DNA from: Nitrospirales bacterium
Lineage (GTDB): Bacteria; Nitrospirota; Nitrospiria; Nitrospirales; UBA8639
Direction of reading: 5' to 3'
Length of the DNA: 64,000 bases
Assembly (NCBI GenBank): GCA_020027205.1
Contig: JAHRAQ010000015.1
Location: 41,993 to 105,992, forward strand
Position numbers and translations under genes: made by a program. Below the pieces are notes generated by a model, which had not been told where the DNA came from, did not search any database, and saw nothing but the letters and a program-made list of their open reading frames with translations. Shown here piece by piece: positions 9,692-18,843 of the stretch (position 1 is its first letter; every line of letters starts with the position of its first letter).

Positions 9692-9900
9692 TGTCATTCC
9701 CGACGTTAGTAGTCGGGAAGTATTTGCCAACGGCAAATGCTCCGAAGGTCCATCCTTCAGTTTCTGTCTGTCTCTTGGGCACGGAAGAGACAAACAACTG
9801 CAAGATGGATTCCCGACTAAAGATGTCGGGAATGACGGAAGGGAAGGATTCCCAACTAAAGATGCCTGCCCTCGACATTTTTAATCGGGAAACGGAGGGG
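9692..9900. repeat. Composite hairpin repeat, copy 2, with degenerate extension
   Basis: A full inverted pair of CGTCATTCCCGAC arms spans 9692-9838, with the ATTTGCC-AAC-GGCAAAT insert in the left arm. A decayed extra right-hand module (GATTCCCAACTAAAG... with AATCGGGAAACGG) follows to about 9900. It lies downstream of the double-barrel protein gene and upstream of the IPT/TIG gene. Confidence 0.88.
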
Positions 9901-9930
9901 ACAAATGTCGTCGTGCGCGGTGTTCCCATC

Positions 9931-11793
9931 TTAGAAATGATACTTCAGGTTGAGCGTCAGGCCCCAGAACGCGATGTCGCTCGTCGAGATCCGGTACCGC
10001 ACCCGCGCGCTGCGGGGGTCGGTCGGGTCGGGTGAGTTCGTGGAGTCGTGACTGCGAAGTTGGGTCCACTCTTCCCCGTCCACGAAGTTGGTAAAATCCG
10101 CCCATCGGAACTTGAGACCGAGACTGGCCGGCTCGCTAAGCCGGTAATCCACGCCAGCGAGAATCTGCCAGCCGAGCAGCGTGTCCGCGAGTTTGTTCCG
10201 GCCGATGGTGGTGGTGCCGGCCAGCCGCTCGCGCGCCTCGGCTTCATTCACCGAAGGATCAAACGTCGTCATAATATCGTTGGCGTCACTCGACCGCCGA
10301 AACCGGCTGAAGTAATCCACCTGCACCCGCGCAAATCCCACGCCCACGCCCACGTAGGGCGTCCACCGCGACTCCGAGCGAAAATCGTAATACAGGTTGG
10401 CGAAGAAATTGTGCGACAGCACGTCGTCCAGCACCTCTTCGGATTCGGCAATTTCCTGCAAATCCTTGAGGTTCCCGACGCCGGGGAAGAACGGCTCGCG
10501 CGCCTGATCATGGTTGGCGTCGCGGTAAAAATATTCGCCCTCAACACGGAAGTCCCGCCAGCGATACCCCACCTGCAACCCCGCCAGCACCCCGGCGCCG
10601 GCATCAAACTGATTCGTCCATCGATCCTGACCGGCCGGACAGGAAGCAGGCGCGCCGGCCATGGTGATAAATTGATCGCAACGAGTCGGCAAATCATTAT
10701 CCCGGCCGTTCGTGTCCAGATCCTGCGCCAGCGCCACGCCCAGGTCCATCCCCAGATACCACCGGTCGTACGCGGTCCGGTCGGCGACAAACGAGACAGG
10801 CGCGCCGGCGCCGAACTGATATTTCATGTTGAGGCTGACGCCCCAGAAGGAGAGGTCATCCGTGGAAATCCCGTACCGCACCCGCGCGCTGCGGGGGTCG
10901 GCCGGGTCGGAAGAATTCGTGGAGTCGTGACTGCGGAGCGCGTCATATTCTTCCCCGTCTTCAAATTCGCTGAACCCCGCCCATCTCACCTTGAGGCCGA
11001 CGGTCACCGGCTCGATCATCTGATAATCCACGCCGGCAATCGCCTGAACCCCCAACAGCACGTCCGAGAAATTGCCCCGGCCGATGGTGGTGGTGCCGGC
11101 CAGTTCGTTGGTCGCGTCCACCGCATTGCCGGTCAAACTCGCGGAACAGCCCAGGGGAGCGCCGTCGGCACAGAAGGTGCTGATGTCGTCGGGATTGGAA
11201 CTCCGCGTCCACCGGGTAAAATAATCCATCGAGACCCGCGCCACGCCCACGCCGACGCCCAGGTATGGCGTCCACCGCGACTTCGAGCGAAAATCGTAAT
11301 ACAGGTTGGCGAAGAAGTTGTGCGAAAAGACGTCGTCCACCGCGCCTTCGATGGCGGCGAGTTCCTGATTGAGTTTGGTGCGGGAGATCTGATCCTGCCC
11401 GCGAACGAAAACCTCGTCTGCCTGATCATAGGTGGCGCCACGGTAAAAATATTCGCCCTCGATTCTGAAGTTCCGCCAGCGATACCCCGCCTGCAACCCC
11501 GCCAGCACCCCGCCGCCGCCGCCGTCAAACTCGTTCAACAACGACGCCGGCGCGGGAGCGGCATCGCATTCCCCCATCGACACTTCAACCCCCATCGGAT
11601 TGATGAAGGTGTCGCACTGGGTCGAATAATCGTTATCCGTCCCGTCCACGTCCAACCCCCGGTCCATGCCCAGAGCCGCGCCCACGTCCATCCCCATGTA
11701 CCACCCGTCCCCGGCCAACGCCTGACCGTGCCCAAGCAGCCAGACCAGTCCGCCCAGCGCCGCCGCGCATTTCCACCGTTGATGACGTCGCAT
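9931..11793 (-). CDS. Tandem double-barrel outer-membrane protein
   Basis: A signal peptide (hydrophobic core at about 8-24, cut near GQALAG) precedes two homologous halves of about 290-300 residues. Each half opens with WY.GMD.G.AL, contains SHNFFANLYYDFRS and WTPY.GVGVG.ARV, and closes with LRSHDSTNS and a C-terminal beta-signal (LNMKYQF in the middle, LNLKYHF at the end). The halves are OmpA/OprF-like beta-barrels of the porin-domain type. The second half has no signal peptide of its own, so the barrels are made as one chain. The upstream ATG at 11805 has no ribosome site, whereas GGGAGAG precedes the ATG at 11793. Its ligand is unknown. Confidence 0.82.
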   Translation of the reverse strand: MRRHQRWKCAAALGGLVWLLGHGQALAGDGWYMGMDVGAALGMDRGLDVDGTDNDYSTQCDTFINPMGVEVSMGECDAAPAPASLLNEFDGGGGGVLAGLQAGYRWRNFRIEGEYFYRGATYDQADEVFVRGQDQISRTKLNQELAAIEGAVDDVFSHNFFANLYYDFRSKSRWTPYLGVGVGVARVSMDYFTRWTRSSNPDDISTFCADGAPLGCSASLTGNAVDATNELAGTTTIGRGNFSDVLLGVQAIAGVDYQMIEPVTVGLKVRWAGFSEFEDGEEYDALRSHDSTNSSDPADPRSARVRYGISTDDLSFWGVSLNMKYQFGAGAPVSFVADRTAYDRWYLGMDLGVALAQDLDTNGRDNDLPTRCDQFITMAGAPASCPAGQDRWTNQFDAGAGVLAGLQVGYRWRDFRVEGEYFYRDANHDQAREPFFPGVGNLKDLQEIAESEEVLDDVLSHNFFANLYYDFRSESRWTPYVGVGVGFARVQVDYFSRFRRSSDANDIMTTFDPSVNEAEARERLAGTTTIGRNKLADTLLGWQILAGVDYRLSEPASLGLKFRWADFTNFVDGEEWTQLRSHDSTNSPDPTDPRSARVRYRISTSDIAFWGLTLNLKYHF

Positions 11794-11877
11794 GGTCTCT
11801 CCCATTGTGAGTTAAGGTGATAACGTACGGGCGCGTCACACATCGACCGGATCGACAAAAAACATAGCCGGCCAAGG

Positions 11878-11949
11878 CCGCCTTGTCAATGACGGCCGCC
11901 TTGTCAACGTCAGCCGCCTTGTCAACGGCGGCCACCTTGTCAACGTCAT
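11878..11949. repeat. 18-bp tandem repeat, 4 units
   Basis: The unit CCGCCTTGTCAACGTCAG is repeated four times with few changes, running into the last codon of ridA. One minus-strand frame would read a repeated DKAA-type hexapeptide but has no gene-like support. It lies in the ridA to outer-membrane-protein junction. Confidence 0.85.
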
Positions 11950-12425
11950 CGCGCCTGCGAATCTTCGGGAAGCAGTTGGACAATCAACTCAAGTTCAACA
12001 GGCACGCCCATGGGCAGGGCCGCCACGCCCACGGCCACCCGCGCATGGCGGCCGGCCTCGCCGAAGATCTCGACCAGCACGTCGGAGGCGCCGTTGATCA
12101 CGGCGGGTTGGTCGACAAACCCTTCGCGGGACGCCACGTAACCCGTCATCCTGACAATGCGCCGCACCCGGTCAAGCGACCCCGCGGCGTGACGAATCAC
12201 GGCCAGGGCGTTGAGCACGGCCACCCGCGCGGCTTCGTACCCTTCCTCGCCGGACACCTCGCCGCCCACGACGCCCCGACACACCGGCTGCCCCGCGCGA
12301 ACGGGAATCACGCCGCTGACAAACAGCAGGTCCCCCGCCCGCACGGACGGCACATACGCGGCGAGCGGCCGGGGCGGTTCCGGCAGGGTCAGGCCCAGCG
12401 CTTCGACGCGGCGTTCAGCGGACAT
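11946..12425 (-). CDS. RidA/YjgF-family enamine/imine deaminase-like protein
   Basis: The 159-residue protein fits the longer RidA (YjgH/RutC-like) subgroup, with YVPSVRAGDLLFVSG near residue 24, an A...ALN.LA-type helix, a GYVAS strand and a C-terminal segment resembling VAVGVAALP.GVPVE.E. Canonical RidA hydrolyses reactive enamines produced by PLP enzymes; longer members are less well defined. The conserved active-site arginine of true RidA is not clearly present (the late motif reads RHARVAVGVAALP), so the substrate may differ. It starts 12 nt after mltG and ends the alaS-mltG-ridA gene string. Confidence 0.8.
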   Translation of the reverse strand: MSAERRVEALGLTLPEPPRPLAAYVPSVRAGDLLFVSGVIPVRAGQPVCRGVVGGEVSGEEGYEAARVAVLNALAVIRHAAGSLDRVRRIVRMTGYVASREGFVDQPAVINGASDVLVEIFGEAGRHARVAVGVAALPMGVPVELELIVQLLPEDSQAR

Positions 12426-12437
12426 GGGACCGAATCA

Positions 12438-13505
12438 TCACGAGGCGCGGCGGCGGTGATTCATCTGATACTCCTTCACGGCCCGCCGGTGTTCGGCCAG
12501 CGTCACGGAGAACTGATGACTGCCGTCGTTGCGGGAGACAAAATACATGTACCCGGTGGACGCGGGATAGAGGGCCGCGTGAATCGCGGCCGCGCCCGGA
12601 TTCGCAATCGGCCCCGGCGGCAGGCCCGTGGCGCGATAGGTGTTGTAGGGGCTTTTGATCAACAGATCCTTTTTGCGCAGATCGCCGTCAAAGTCCCGCA
12701 GCGCGTAAATCACGGTGGGATCGCTTTGCAACGGCATGTTGCGCCGCAGCCGGTTGTGAAACACGCCGGAAATCAGGGCGCGCTCACCGGCACGGGCGGC
12801 TTCTTTTTCGATCAACGAGGCCAGCGTCACCGCTTGGTGCAGCGAGAACCCCAGCGTCTCGGCGCGCGCGCGGTCGGCCGCCGTCACGATTTGCCGGAAC
12901 CGGGACACCATCGTCCGAATCATCGCTTCCGGCGACATCCGGCGCGTGAACAGGTAGGTGTCGGGAAAGAGGTAGCCTTCCAGATTGTCCACCGGCATGG
13001 ACAGCGTGCGAATGAACGCCGTGTCTCCGGTCAGCCGAAGATACTCCGCGCGATCCGCAAGGTGTTTCTCATGCAGCACGCCGGCAATCTGTTTCGCCGA
13101 AAAACCTTCGGGGATCGTCACCACAGAAGGTCTGGATTCGCCGCTGGAGAGTTTGCGCAGAATCTTCAGAGGGGCCATGCCCGCGTGAAACGCATATTCG
13201 CCCGGAATGATTTTGCGATCCAGCCCGGCCAGCCGGCCCATCCACACAAACGCCCGTTCACTCTTGACCATCCCCCGCGCCCGCAGGCGGCGCGCCACCT
13301 CGGCAAACGACGCGCCTTCGTTGATCTCCATCACCACCGCCTGCGACGCCCGCCCCGCCGGCTGCAGTTGCCCCAGCCAGGCAAAGAGGCCGCCGACCGC
13401 GAGCAGGAGCAGGCCCGACACCATGACGCGGCGCCCGGCCCACCACGGAAGAGACCACGGAAAACGTCTCGCACGCCGTCTCACGACACCCGCGCCTCCA
13501 CCCAT
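12438..13505 (-). CDS. mltG: Endolytic murein transglycosylase MltG
   Basis: MltG cuts nascent glycan strands in the inner membrane and sets their length. The protein has a basic N terminus, one membrane segment (about 27-46), a LysM-like region (EGASFAEVARRL) and the YceG catalytic domain with the SLIEKEA motif holding the catalytic glutamate, plus YNTY..TGLPPGPI.NPG near residue 295. The ATG at 13505 overlaps the end of alaS by 25 bases. A GTG at 13484, in a GTGA overlap with the alaS stop and preceded by GGAGG, is an equally good start. ruvX, often between alaS and mltG, is absent. Confidence 0.93.
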   Translation of the reverse strand: MGGGAGVVRRRARRFPWSLPWWAGRRVMVSGLLLLAVGGLFAWLGQLQPAGRASQAVVMEINEGASFAEVARRLRARGMVKSERAFVWMGRLAGLDRKIIPGEYAFHAGMAPLKILRKLSSGESRPSVVTIPEGFSAKQIAGVLHEKHLADRAEYLRLTGDTAFIRTLSMPVDNLEGYLFPDTYLFTRRMSPEAMIRTMVSRFRQIVTAADRARAETLGFSLHQAVTLASLIEKEAARAGERALISGVFHNRLRRNMPLQSDPTVIYALRDFDGDLRKKDLLIKSPYNTYRATGLPPGPIANPGAAAIHAALYPASTGYMYFVSRNDGSHQFSVTLAEHRRAVKEYQMNHRRRAS

Positions 13506-16153
13506 GGCGCCACCGTGTCGAGGGCCTGTCCCAATTTCGCGGGATTTTTCCCGCCGGCCTGCGCCATGTCGGCGCGCCCTCCGCCCGACCCGTCCACCGC
13601 GCGGGCCATGGCCTTGACCAACTCGCCCGCCGGCAACCGCGCGGTCAGGTCTTTGGACACCATCGCCAGGAGCGACACCTTGCCGTCCGCCGCCGAGCCA
13701 AGCGCGATGACGCCGTGGGGCGCCTTGTTCCGCACCCGGTCGCCCAACAGCCGCAATTCCTGCATGGACAACCCCGGCGCCAGTTGCACATGCACGTGGA
13801 CGCCGTGAATCGTTTGCACGCGGACGTCGTCGCCGGCGCCGCTCCGGTCCAGCATGGCCAGTTTCAGCCGTTCGATTTCGCGTTCCTGTTCCTTCACCAC
13901 GGCGACCAACTTCCGGGTTTTCGGCACGACGTCCGACGCGCCGCTTTTCACCAACTCGGCCACGGCTTTGATTTGGGCCTCGGCCCGCCGCCCGTGCTCC
14001 AGCGCGCCGGCGCCCGTCAGCGCCTCGATGCGCCGCACCCCGGCCGCCACCCCGCTTTCAGACACAATCCGAAACGACCCGATCTCTCCCGTCTGCGCGC
14101 AATGCGTGCCCCCGCAGAGTTCCTTGCTGAACTCTCCGACCGCCACCACCCGCACCCGCTCACCGTACTTGTCGCCGAAAAAGGCCAGCGCGCCGGCCCG
14201 CATCGCCTCCTGCACCCCCATGTCGCTGGTCTGCACGCGCCGGTTGGCCAGGACGTGATGGTTGACCAGCGATTCCACGTCTTCCAGATCCCGGACGCCC
14301 AGCGGCTTGAAGTGCGAAAAATCAAACCGCAACCGGTTCGGGGCGACCAGCGAGCCGTACTGTTTGACGTGCGGCCCCAGGACGTCGCGAAGCGCCGCGT
14401 GCAGCAGATGGGTGGCCGTGTGGTTTCGAGTGGCGCCGTGACGGGTTGCGTCATTGACCGTCGCCGTCACCGGTTCGCCCGTGCGGACGCGGCCGGCCGT
14501 CACCGTGCCTTTGTGCAGCACCACCTTCCCGCCCGCTTTGACGGTGTCGTGAATGACAATCCGGCCGTCAGGCCCCGCCAGCGTGCCCTGATCTCCCGCC
14601 TGTCCGCCGCCTTCGGGATAAAACGGAGTCGCGTCGAGCGCCACTTCCACGTCATTCCCTTCCACCGCCTCCTCCGTCAGCCGTTGCCCCGTGAGCATGG
14701 CCCGCACCACGCTCTCCGCGTGCAACGTGTCATAGCCGAGAAACTCCGTGGGAGACAGCCGTTGCGCGAGGTCGGCGATGACGGGCGACTCGCCTTCCGC
14801 GGCGAACGAGGCGGACCGGCGCGCCCGGTCGCGCTGCGCGTCCAGCGCGCGTTGAAACCCTTCGAGGTCGGCGCCCAGGCCGTGTTCGCGGGCGGTTTCT
14901 TCGATGAGGTCCAGGGGGAAGCCATAGGTGTCATACAGTTTGAACACGCTCTCCCCGTCCAGCGACCCGCGCAGGTCGGCTTTGGCGTCGCCGACCATCC
15001 CGTGCAGAATCGGCAGCCCCTGATCCAGCGTGCCGATAAAGCGTTCTTCCTCGCCTTCGACGGCCGTGCGAAGCGCCCCGGCCGCCTGCGCCAGTTCGGG
15101 ATAGACGCTTCCCATCCCGTTCACCACGGCCCCGGTCAACGCGAACAGAAACGGCTCGGTGACGCCCAGGAGCCGGCCATGCCGCGACGCCCGCCGCACG
15201 ATGCGTCGCAGCACGTAGCCCCGGCCTTCGTTGGAGGGAAGAATCCCGTCCGCAATCAGAAACGTGATCGCCCGCAGGTGGTCGGCAATCACCCGCATCG
15301 ACCGGTCGGACGCCGCGTCGCCGCCGTAGGCGCGGCCCGCCCGGTCGGCAATCGCGTCGATCAACGGCATGAACAGATCGGTCGCGTAGTTGCTGTCCAC
15401 GCCCTGCACCACGGCGGCCAGCCGTTCGAGGCCCATGCCGGTGTCGATGCTGGGGGCGGGCAGCGGATGCAGACGCCCGTCCGCGTCGCGGTCAAACTGC
15501 ATGAACACCAGATTCCAGATTTCCAGATACCGGTCGCAGTCGCACCCCACCGCGCAGGCGTCCCGTCCGCAGCCGAGCGCCGCGCCCTGATCGAGATGAA
15601 TTTCCGAACAGGGGCCGCACGGCCCCGTCTCGCCCATCTGCCAGAAATTCTCCTTGTGGCCGAGCCGGACGATGCGGGTCGCGGGCAGGCCGACGGTGTG
15701 TTCCCACAGGGCCGCGGCGTCGTTGTCATCCCGGAACACCGTCACCCATAACCGGTCGGCGGGCAGGCCGAGTGTGCTGGTCAGATAGTCCCAGCCGTAC
15801 CGGATGGCGTCTTCCTTGAAATAATCCCCGAACGAAAAATTGCCGAGCATTTCAAAAAAGGTGTGATGGCGGCGGGTCGCCCCGACGTTTTCCAGATCAT
15901 TGTGTTTGCCCCCGGCCCTCATGCACCGCTGCACCGACGCCGCGCGGGCATAGGAACGCCGCTCTTCTCCCAGAAACACCCGTTTGAATTGATTCATGCC
16001 CGCGTTGGTGAACAGGAGCGTGGGGTCGGCCTGGGGAATCAGGGGCGCGCTGGGCACCACGGTGTGGCCGTGACCGCTGAAAAAATCCAGAAACGACTGG
16101 CGCAACTCGGCCGCGTTCCGGGGTCGTTGCATGGTGCGCGGAGTGCGGGACAC
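13481..16153 (-). CDS. alaS: Alanine--tRNA ligase
   Basis: AlaS charges tRNA-Ala and clears Ser/Gly mischarging. The 890-residue length is normal. The class II catalytic core starts RQSFLDFF..HGH and contains LLFTNAGMNQFK. The editing domain has HTATHLLH near residue 576 and the zinc/editing motif CGGTHC near residue 680; a C-Ala domain ends the protein with GGGRADMAQAGG. A cysteine-rich stretch near residue 190-200 (GCGRDACAVGCDC) is also seen. It lies with mltG and ridA downstream and with copB, not recA, immediately upstream. Confidence 0.97.
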   Translation of the reverse strand: MSRTPRTMQRPRNAAELRQSFLDFFSGHGHTVVPSAPLIPQADPTLLFTNAGMNQFKRVFLGEERRSYARAASVQRCMRAGGKHNDLENVGATRRHHTFFEMLGNFSFGDYFKEDAIRYGWDYLTSTLGLPADRLWVTVFRDDNDAAALWEHTVGLPATRIVRLGHKENFWQMGETGPCGPCSEIHLDQGAALGCGRDACAVGCDCDRYLEIWNLVFMQFDRDADGRLHPLPAPSIDTGMGLERLAAVVQGVDSNYATDLFMPLIDAIADRAGRAYGGDAASDRSMRVIADHLRAITFLIADGILPSNEGRGYVLRRIVRRASRHGRLLGVTEPFLFALTGAVVNGMGSVYPELAQAAGALRTAVEGEEERFIGTLDQGLPILHGMVGDAKADLRGSLDGESVFKLYDTYGFPLDLIEETAREHGLGADLEGFQRALDAQRDRARRSASFAAEGESPVIADLAQRLSPTEFLGYDTLHAESVVRAMLTGQRLTEEAVEGNDVEVALDATPFYPEGGGQAGDQGTLAGPDGRIVIHDTVKAGGKVVLHKGTVTAGRVRTGEPVTATVNDATRHGATRNHTATHLLHAALRDVLGPHVKQYGSLVAPNRLRFDFSHFKPLGVRDLEDVESLVNHHVLANRRVQTSDMGVQEAMRAGALAFFGDKYGERVRVVAVGEFSKELCGGTHCAQTGEIGSFRIVSESGVAAGVRRIEALTGAGALEHGRRAEAQIKAVAELVKSGASDVVPKTRKLVAVVKEQEREIERLKLAMLDRSGAGDDVRVQTIHGVHVHVQLAPGLSMQELRLLGDRVRNKAPHGVIALGSAADGKVSLLAMVSKDLTARLPAGELVKAMARAVDGSGGGRADMAQAGGKNPAKLGQALDTVAPWVEARVS

Positions 16154-16215
16154 GATTGGCGATGATCACCCGGCGCACCGCCCGCCCCCGGAAGGGCCGC
16201 CGGGCGACGCGGGGG

Positions 16216-17133
16216 TTAAAACATCAGACGAACGCCGCCGCTGACAAGAAAGTTATGCGTGGGCAGGCCGTGTTCTTCAAAGAGATTCGAGCCTCCAACC
16301 TTGTGCTCGTACCGGATATCCAGATAGGGCGAAAAATTCGGCGTGATGATGTAGCGGGGCTGAATGCCGACCTCCACGTTGCCCAGCCCCGGTTCCACAA
16401 AGTAGCCGAGTTCTTCGGTGTGGGGATGCCCATGTTCGAGACATTCGGCGGAATCGGTGAACATCTCATCGGGTTCGCCGGGAAGACTGACCGGGTTGGT
16501 GTCCGAGGCCCCCGCGCACGCCCGCTGGACATTCCGAAAATCCGCAATGGCCGCATCCGTGGTCGGGTCGGACACCTCCTGCGCAAAGAAGTTGACTTCC
16601 CAATACGGCTGCACAAGCAGACGCGGGAACAGCGAGAAATGATATTCCTCGCGCAACCGCGCATGTACTTCGCCACGGTGGCTGACAAACAGCGTGCCCC
16701 TGGCCTCGGAAAAATACGGCGTCTCCCCTTCGAACCCCACGAACCCGAAACTGCCCTTGTAGGGCCACTGGTCATAGCGATACCCGACTTGCAGGTCCCA
16801 GAAGGTGCTGACTTTGTGATTGTAGGACACCCAGAACTCGGCCTGCTCGAACGCCCCTTCCACCAACTCGCCTTCCGTCCGGAAATGCACCCGCCGGAAA
16901 TCGGGGCCGAAGGAGCCGTCCAAATCCCAACTGGCGTTCTGACCGTTTTCGCCTCTGCCCTGGTCCACTTCCAGATGCGACGTGCGGAACCATTCACTGC
17001 CGAACTTGTCCCCCTGAAAGGCGTCGGACAACAGGCCGCCGGAAAACGCCGGCGGCGGCACGCGGTCGGGGACGCCGACCGGCGGCGCCGGGGACTGGGC
17101 GGCGGCTGGCGCGGAGGGAACGGCGGCGCACAT
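16216..17133 (-). CDS. copB: Copper resistance protein CopB (outer membrane)
   Basis: The protein matches the CopB family: beta-strand-rich, with WYTYNHK-like FWVSYNHKVS, QVGYRYD and a closing beta-signal GGVRLMF. CopB is an outer-membrane barrel linked to copper sequestration or export and is nearly always paired with CopA, as here. The first ATG at 17133 cuts into the middle of the signal peptide. Reading on upstream in frame to an ATA at 17169 gives a full signal peptide with an AAAQ cleavage region, preceded by AAGGGAG at good spacing. No ATG, GTG or TTG exists between, so a non-AUG start is likely. This upstream part overlaps the copA 3' end by 31 bases. Confidence 0.82.
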   Translation of the reverse strand: MCAAVPSAPAAAQSPAPPVGVPDRVPPPAFSGGLLSDAFQGDKFGSEWFRTSHLEVDQGRGENGQNASWDLDGSFGPDFRRVHFRTEGELVEGAFEQAEFWVSYNHKVSTFWDLQVGYRYDQWPYKGSFGFVGFEGETPYFSEARGTLFVSHRGEVHARLREEYHFSLFPRLLVQPYWEVNFFAQEVSDPTTDAAIADFRNVQRACAGASDTNPVSLPGEPDEMFTDSAECLEHGHPHTEELGYFVEPGLGNVEVGIQPRYIITPNFSPYLDIRYEHKVGGSNLFEEHGLPTHNFLVSGGVRLMF

Positions 17134-17138
17134 CAGAA

Positions 17139-18803
17139 TTAAGGCACACGCAAGGCGTTGAACGAATATGACGTGGTCTCCCTTCCCTGCGCGTCGTGCC
17201 GGGAATTCGACGGCACGTCATCGGCCTTCACTGTGGCCACCACCACTTTGCGCATCATACCGGCCATCATGTGGTACAGCAAGTGACAGTGAAACGCCCA
17301 CTCGCCGGATTCATTGGCGGTCAGCAACGCGGAATAGGTTTGTCCGGGTTTGACGATGACGACGTGCTTGTTCGGCAATTTCTCCGCCGGCTGCCCGTTG
17401 TCCAACTGCACAAACATCCCGTGCAGGTGCATGGGATGGGCCATCATGGTGTCGTTGACGAACGTCAGCCGGACGCGCTCGCCGTAGCGCAACGCCACCG
17501 GCTCGGCCTCGGCGAACCGTTTGCCGTTCATCATCCAGACAAAGTGTTCCATGTTGCCGCTCAACCGCACTTCCACGTCGCGCCCGGCCGGACGCGCGTC
17601 CGGCTGCGTGCCGCGGGAGCGCAGGTCGGCGTAGTCCAGCCTCCGGCTGCCGGGCGGCGCGCCGGCGTCATCCCATCCGCTCGGCTCGCGCGCCTCGTCC
17701 GGGCCGTCGTGCGCCATGGCGGGCATGTCCCCCATGGTCAGCAACGCGCGGGGACGCGGCACGGGGGCCGGCCCCGTCATGCCCTCGCGCGGAGCCAGCG
17801 TGCCCGCGGCAAACCCCCGCCGGTCAATGGATTCCGCCACGATGGTGTACGCCTTGTCGTCCGGCGGCGTCACGATGACGTCGTAGGTTTCCGCCACGCC
17901 GAAGCGAAACTCGTCCACCTCCACCGGCTCGACATCCTGCCCGTCGGCGGACGCCATCTCCATCGTCAGGCCCGGAATGCGCACGTCGAAAAACGACATC
18001 GCCGCCGCATTGATAAAACGCAGGCGCACCCGCTCGCCGGCTTTGAAAAGGCCCGTCCAGTTCCGCTCCGGCACGCGCCCGTTCATCAGAAACACGTACC
18101 CCGTGACGTCCGTCAGGTCGGTGGGGCCCATCCGCATCCGCCCCCACATGGTCATGTCGCGCCAGATTTCGCCGAACCCGCGCCCTTTGGCGTAATCCAG
18201 AAAACGGCCCACGGTCATCAGCGAGTCGTATTGATAAAAGTCATCGTCCAGTTTCAGGTTGCGCATGATGACGGAGGAATCATCATCGTGATAATCCGAC
18301 AACAGCACCACGTAATCACGGTCGGTTCGCACCGCTTCGCCGCCCCGGGGCGCAATCACAATGGCCCCGTATTCCCCCTCCTGTTCCTGTCCCCGGCTGT
18401 GCGCATGATACCAGTACGTGCCGGTCTGCCGGATGGGGAACCGGTAGGTGAACGTGCCTCCCGCCGGAATGCCGGGAAAGTTGTTGAACCCGGGCACGCC
18501 GTCCATGCCGCCCGGCAACAACAATCCGTGCCAGTGAATGGACGTCGCGTCCTCCATGTGATTGCGGACGACGATGGTGACGTCTTCGCCGTCGGTCCAA
18601 TGCAGCGTCGGCCCGGGAATGCCGCCGTTGACCGTGATTTTTTCGAGCGGCGCGCCGGTGACGTTCACCATCTCGCGGGCGATGTCCAGTTCGTACGTCC
18701 CGGCCCATGCCGGCGCCGGCAGCAACGCGGCCATCAGAAAAAGCGCGGCCCATGGCCTGTCATGTCTGCCATGTCTGCCATGTCTGCCATATCTGTGATT
18801 CAT
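17139..18803 (-). CDS. copA: Multicopper oxidase CopA
   Basis: A periplasmic copper oxidase of the copper-resistance type, which oxidises Cu(I). The four copper-binding motifs are all present: HWHG and YWYHAHS in the first cupredoxin domain, HPMHLHG and HCHLLYHMMAGM in the last. The middle region has methionine-containing loops (MGDMPAMAHDG). An ATG at 18803 preceded by CGGAG gives a signal peptide; the longer frame to 18842 would begin inside the promoter. The first codons contain a 9-bp tandem repeat coding for GRH units. With copB it sits between recA and alaS, genes that are usually neighbours. Confidence 0.9.
   Translation of the reverse strand: MNHRYGRHGRHGRHDRPWAALFLMAALLPAPAWAGTYELDIAREMVNVTGAPLEKITVNGGIPGPTLHWTDGEDVTIVVRNHMEDATSIHWHGLLLPGGMDGVPGFNNFPGIPAGGTFTYRFPIRQTGTYWYHAHSRGQEQEGEYGAIVIAPRGGEAVRTDRDYVVLLSDYHDDDSSVIMRNLKLDDDFYQYDSLMTVGRFLDYAKGRGFGEIWRDMTMWGRMRMGPTDLTDVTGYVFLMNGRVPERNWTGLFKAGERVRLRFINAAAMSFFDVRIPGLTMEMASADGQDVEPVEVDEFRFGVAETYDVIVTPPDDKAYTIVAESIDRRGFAAGTLAPREGMTGPAPVPRPRALLTMGDMPAMAHDGPDEAREPSGWDDAGAPPGSRRLDYADLRSRGTQPDARPAGRDVEVRLSGNMEHFVWMMNGKRFAEAEPVALRYGERVRLTFVNDTMMAHPMHLHGMFVQLDNGQPAEKLPNKHVVIVKPGQTYSALLTANESGEWAFHCHLLYHMMAGMMRKVVVATVKADDVPSNSRHDAQGRETTSYSFNALRVP
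18759..18795. repeat. 9-bp tandem repeat in the copA signal region
   Basis: TGTCTGCCA is repeated about four times, in frame, giving repeated Gly-Arg-His units ahead of the hydrophobic core of the CopA signal peptide. Confidence 0.75.
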
Positions 18804-18843
18804 GCGCCGTCTCCGTGTGGCGAACCGATGAGATTGAGGCATT

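Noticed and set aside
10048..11820. 590-codon plus-strand open frame opposite the double-barrel gene
   Set aside because: Shadow; it even repeats itself because the real gene is duplicated.
11878..11949. CRISPR-like or operator array of 18-bp repeats
   Set aside because: Units are directly joined without spacers, as in a minisatellite.
13715..15751. 678-codon plus-strand open frame opposite alaS
   Set aside because: Antisense shadow of alaS; the His/Arg/Gln/Pro-rich translation is typical of reverse reading of a GC-rich gene.
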